Assembly: GCA_035528235.1 (NCBI GenBank)
Contig: DATKZB010000327.1
Location: 1 to 8,070 of the forward strand
DNA: 8,070 bases
Reading direction: 5' to 3'
From: DATKZB01 sp035528235
GTDB taxonomy: Bacteria > Planctomycetota > Phycisphaerae > FEN-1346
The translations under genes were made by a program, and so were the position numbers. Below are positions 5,707 through 8,070 of the stretch, in pieces (positions within the stretch are counted from its first letter, which is position 1; the number at the start of each line of letters is the position of its first letter). Under the pieces are notes generated by a model. That model made no database searches, was not told the DNA's origin, and worked only from the letters and a program-made list of their open reading frames with translations.

Positions 5707-8070
5707 ATGCCGGACACCGTTACGCTGACCATCGACGGCCGCGAGGTGTCGGTGCCTCCGGGGACCACCGTCTTCGCGGCCGCGCGGCGCCTGGGCATCG
5801 ACATCCCGCACCTGTGTTACGACCCCGCGCTGGGCCTTGAGCCGACCGGTTCGTGCCGCCTGTGCCTCGTGGAAGTGGACGGCCGGGGCGCGCCCGTGCC
5901 GTCGTGCTCGCATCCGGTTGCGCCCGGCATGGTCGTGCGGACCGATACGCCCGCCTTGCGCGAGCGCCGGCGGCTGCTGCTGGAACTGCTGCTGTCGGAC
6001 CATCCGCACGACTGCCTGACGTGCGAGAAGGCGGGCGCGTGCGACCTCCAGAAGTATGCCTATGAGTACGGCGTGAAGCAATCCCGGTTCGCCAGCGGGG
6101 CCGTTGCGCCGGACCCCGTCCGCGACGGCCCGGCCATCGTGTACGACCGCTCGAAGTGCATCCTGTGCGGCCGGTGCGTCCAGGTGTGCCACGAGGTCCA
6201 GGCCTCCGGGGCCATCGACTTCCTCGGCCGCGGGTTCGAGACCCGCATCGCCCTGCCGCCCGGCCTCCCGCGCGACGAGGGGCCTTGCGCCGAGTGCGGC
6301 AACTGCATCGACGTCTGCCCCACGGGGGCCCTCTACGCCGCCGGCACCGAGGGCCGCGGACGCACGTGGGAATTCGAGCAGGTGCCCACCATCTGCCCGT
6401 ACTGCGGGTGCGGGTGCACCCTCGTGCTGAACATCCACAACGGCCGCATCGTCAGCATCACGGGCCAGGCGGGCCTGGGCGTCTCGAAGGGCCTGTTGTG
6501 CGTCAAAGGCCGTTTCGGAACCGATTTCGTCGGCCACGAGGAACGTCTCACCCGGCCGCTCGTCCGAAAGGACGGCCAACTCGTCCCCGCCACATGGGAC
6601 GAGGCGCTCGACCTCGTGGCGTCGCGCCTCGCGGCGATTCGCCAGGCGGCCGGGCCCGACGCCGTCGGCGGCCTGTCGTCGGCCAAGACCACCAACGAAG
6701 AGAATTACCTGATGCAGAAGTTCATCCGCGCCGTCGTGGGCACGAACAACGTGGACCACTGCGCGCGGCTGTGCCACGCGTCGACGGTGGCGGGCCTCGC
6801 ACGGGCGTTCGGCTCGGGCGCCATGACCAACGCCATTGACGAGTTCGAACTGGCCGATGCCATCTTCGTCATCGGCTCGAACACCACCGAGTGCCACCCC
6901 ATCATCGGCGCCGCCATCAAGCGGGCCGTCCTCTCGGGCCGGACCAAACTTATCGTGGCCGACCCGCGGACCATCGAACTCACCGAACTGGCCGCCATCC
7001 ACCTGCGACACAAGGGCGGCACCGACGTCGCGCTCATCAACGCGCTAATCCACGTCATCCTGGCCGAGGGTCTGGAGGACACGGACTTCATTGCCGCGCG
7101 GACCGAGGGCGTCGACGACCTGAAGCGGGCCGTCGAACCCTACACCCCCCAGATGGCCGCCAAGATCACCGGCGTGCCGGCCGAGCAGATTATCGAGGCC
7201 GCACGCCTCTACGCCGCCGCGCCCGCCGGTTCAATCGTCTACTCGATGGGCATCACCCAGCATACCACCGGCACCGACAACGTGCTGGCGCTGGCGAACC
7301 TGGCCATGCTGACCGGCAACATCGGCCGCCCCGGCACCGGCGTCAACCCGCTGCGCGGCCAGAACAACGTCCAGGGCGCCTGCGACCTGGGCGCCCTGCC
7401 CAACGTGTACCCGGGGTATCAGAAGGTGGACGACGAGGCGGTCCGCGCCAAGTTCGAGAAGGCCTGGGGCGTGCCGCTGTCGCCCAAGGCGGGCCTGACG
7501 GTCGTCGAGATGATCAACGCCGCTGCCGACGGCCGGGTGCGGGCCCTTTACGTCATGGGCGAGAACCCCATGCTCAGCGACCCCGACACGACCCACGTCG
7601 AGGCGGCCCTTCGGAACCTCGAATTCCTCGTCGTCCAGGACATCTTTCTGTCCGAGACGGCCGCCCTGGCCGACGTCGTGCTGCCCGCCGCCTCGTTCGC
7701 CGAGAAGGACGGCACCTTCACGAACACCGAGCGCCGGGTCCAGCGCGTCCGCAAGGCCCTCGACCCGCCCGGTGAGGCCCGCTCCGACTGGCAGATTCTG
7801 TGCGACCTCGCCGGCCGCATGGGCTACCCCATGGCGTACGACCACCCGTCGGCCATCCAGGACGAGATCGCCGCCCTCACGCCCTCGTACGGCGGCATTA
7901 CGTACGACCGGCTGGAGTCGGGCGGCCTCCAGTGGCCCTGCCCCGACCGCGAGCATCCCGGCACGCCGTACCTGCACAAGGGCAAATTCACGCGGGGGCT
8001 GGGCAAGTTCCACGCGGTCGAGTTTCTTCCGCCGAAGGAACTGCCCGACGAGGCGTACCCGTTCGTGCTC
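5707..8070 (+). CDS. fdhA: Formate dehydrogenase catalytic subunit with NuoG-like N-terminus (3' end beyond window)
   Basis: 788 codons are visible with no stop. Residues 1-80: plant-type [2Fe-2S] domain (C37, C50, C53, C67). Residues 99-112: His-Cys3 [4Fe-4S] site (H99, C103, C106, C112). Residues 151-204: two [4Fe-4S] sites (C151, C154, C157, C161; C194, C197, C200, C204). From about 225: the Mo/W-bis-pterin domain, whose cluster ligands are C230, C233, C237 and C265, followed by the conserved lysine in CVKG. The expected metal ligand is C356 in CARLCHAST, the position of selenocysteine in E. coli FdhF; the codon is TGC, so this is a Cys enzyme. H357 is conserved. The visible part ends at YPFVL, the start of the C-terminal pterin-binding domain, so roughly 100 residues are probably missing. 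It catalyses formate/CO2 interconversion in the cytoplasm (no Tat signal) with the two upstream subunits as partners. FdhF-like and other molybdopterin oxidoreductases share this fold, but the motif set favours NAD-linked formate dehydrogenase. Confidence 0.9.
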   Translation, partial: MPDTVTLTIDGREVSVPPGTTVFAAARRLGIDIPHLCYDPALGLEPTGSCRLCLVEVDGRGAPVPSCSHPVAPGMVVRTDTPALRERRRLLLELLLSDHPHDCLTCEKAGACDLQKYAYEYGVKQSRFASGAVAPDPVRDGPAIVYDRSKCILCGRCVQVCHEVQASGAIDFLGRGFETRIALPPGLPRDEGPCAECGNCIDVCPTGALYAAGTEGRGRTWEFEQVPTICPYCGCGCTLVLNIHNGRIVSITGQAGLGVSKGLLCVKGRFGTDFVGHEERLTRPLVRKDGQLVPATWDEALDLVASRLAAIRQAAGPDAVGGLSSAKTTNEENYLMQKFIRAVVGTNNVDHCARLCHASTVAGLARAFGSGAMTNAIDEFELADAIFVIGSNTTECHPIIGAAIKRAVLSGRTKLIVADPRTIELTELAAIHLRHKGGTDVALINALIHVILAEGLEDTDFIAARTEGVDDLKRAVEPYTPQMAAKITGVPAEQIIEAARLYAAAPAGSIVYSMGITQHTTGTDNVLALANLAMLTGNIGRPGTGVNPLRGQNNVQGACDLGALPNVYPGYQKVDDEAVRAKFEKAWGVPLSPKAGLTVVEMINAAADGRVRALYVMGENPMLSDPDTTHVEAALRNLEFLVVQDIFLSETAALADVVLPAASFAEKDGTFTNTERRVQRVRKALDPPGEARSDWQILCDLAGRMGYPMAYDHPSAIQDEIAALTPSYGGITYDRLESGGLQWPCPDREHPGTPYLHKGKFTRGLGKFHAVEFLPPKELPDEAYPFVL

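Noticed and set aside
1917..8070. Part of a complex I (nuo) operon
   Set aside because: The NuoF part is fused to a GltD-like module, and the NuoG-like N-terminus continues into a formate dehydrogenase with an active-site Cys. No membrane subunit genes are visible.

Overview
The window is high-GC DNA with strong G/C bias at third codon positions. It most resembles a Planctomycetota-type genome (Phycisphaerae-like or a relative). The grounds are indirect: a secreted ThuA-domain protein, GC-rich interspersed palindromes between genes, and wide repeat-filled intergenic stretches. No rRNA or other phylogenetic marker is present, so the phylum is an inference.

Left part (1-810). The window opens with the first 19 codons of an IS110-family transposase on the minus strand, with a good Shine-Dalgarno site. 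It is followed by about 540 bases without an intact gene. This stretch holds a hairpin, an inverted array of 7-base repeats (135-218), a less GC-rich block with several A-loop hairpins and a terminator-like stem (240-446), and a short tandem repeat of a GC-rich palindrome (482-601). The repeat runs directly into a headless C-terminal fragment of a DRTGG-domain protein (601-807).

Middle (819-1916). A secreted ThuA-like protein lies on the minus strand. Its divergent intergenic region carries a perfect GC hairpin, a paired inverted REP-like element (1706-1792) and a good sigma70-type promoter (1830-1858) reading into the operon on the right.

Right part (1917-8070). A plus-strand operon of three redox genes: (1) a NuoE/HydC-like [2Fe-2S] subunit; (2) a 1046-residue fusion of a NuoF/HydB-like NADH/FMN module with a GltD/NfnB-like FAD/NAD(P)H module, overlapping gene 1 by ATGA; (3) after a 119-base gap filled with three more REP units, a formate dehydrogenase catalytic subunit with a NuoG-like N-terminus, cut off by the window edge. 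Together these predict a soluble multi-cofactor formate dehydrogenase exchanging electrons between formate/CO2, NAD(H) and a second nucleotide, probably NADP(H). It could be of the electron-bifurcating (HydABC/Bfu, Stn-like) kind. The fusion, the absence of the usual C-terminal ferredoxin domain on NuoF, and an in-frame 63-base duplication in the FAD-binding motif are the most notable points.
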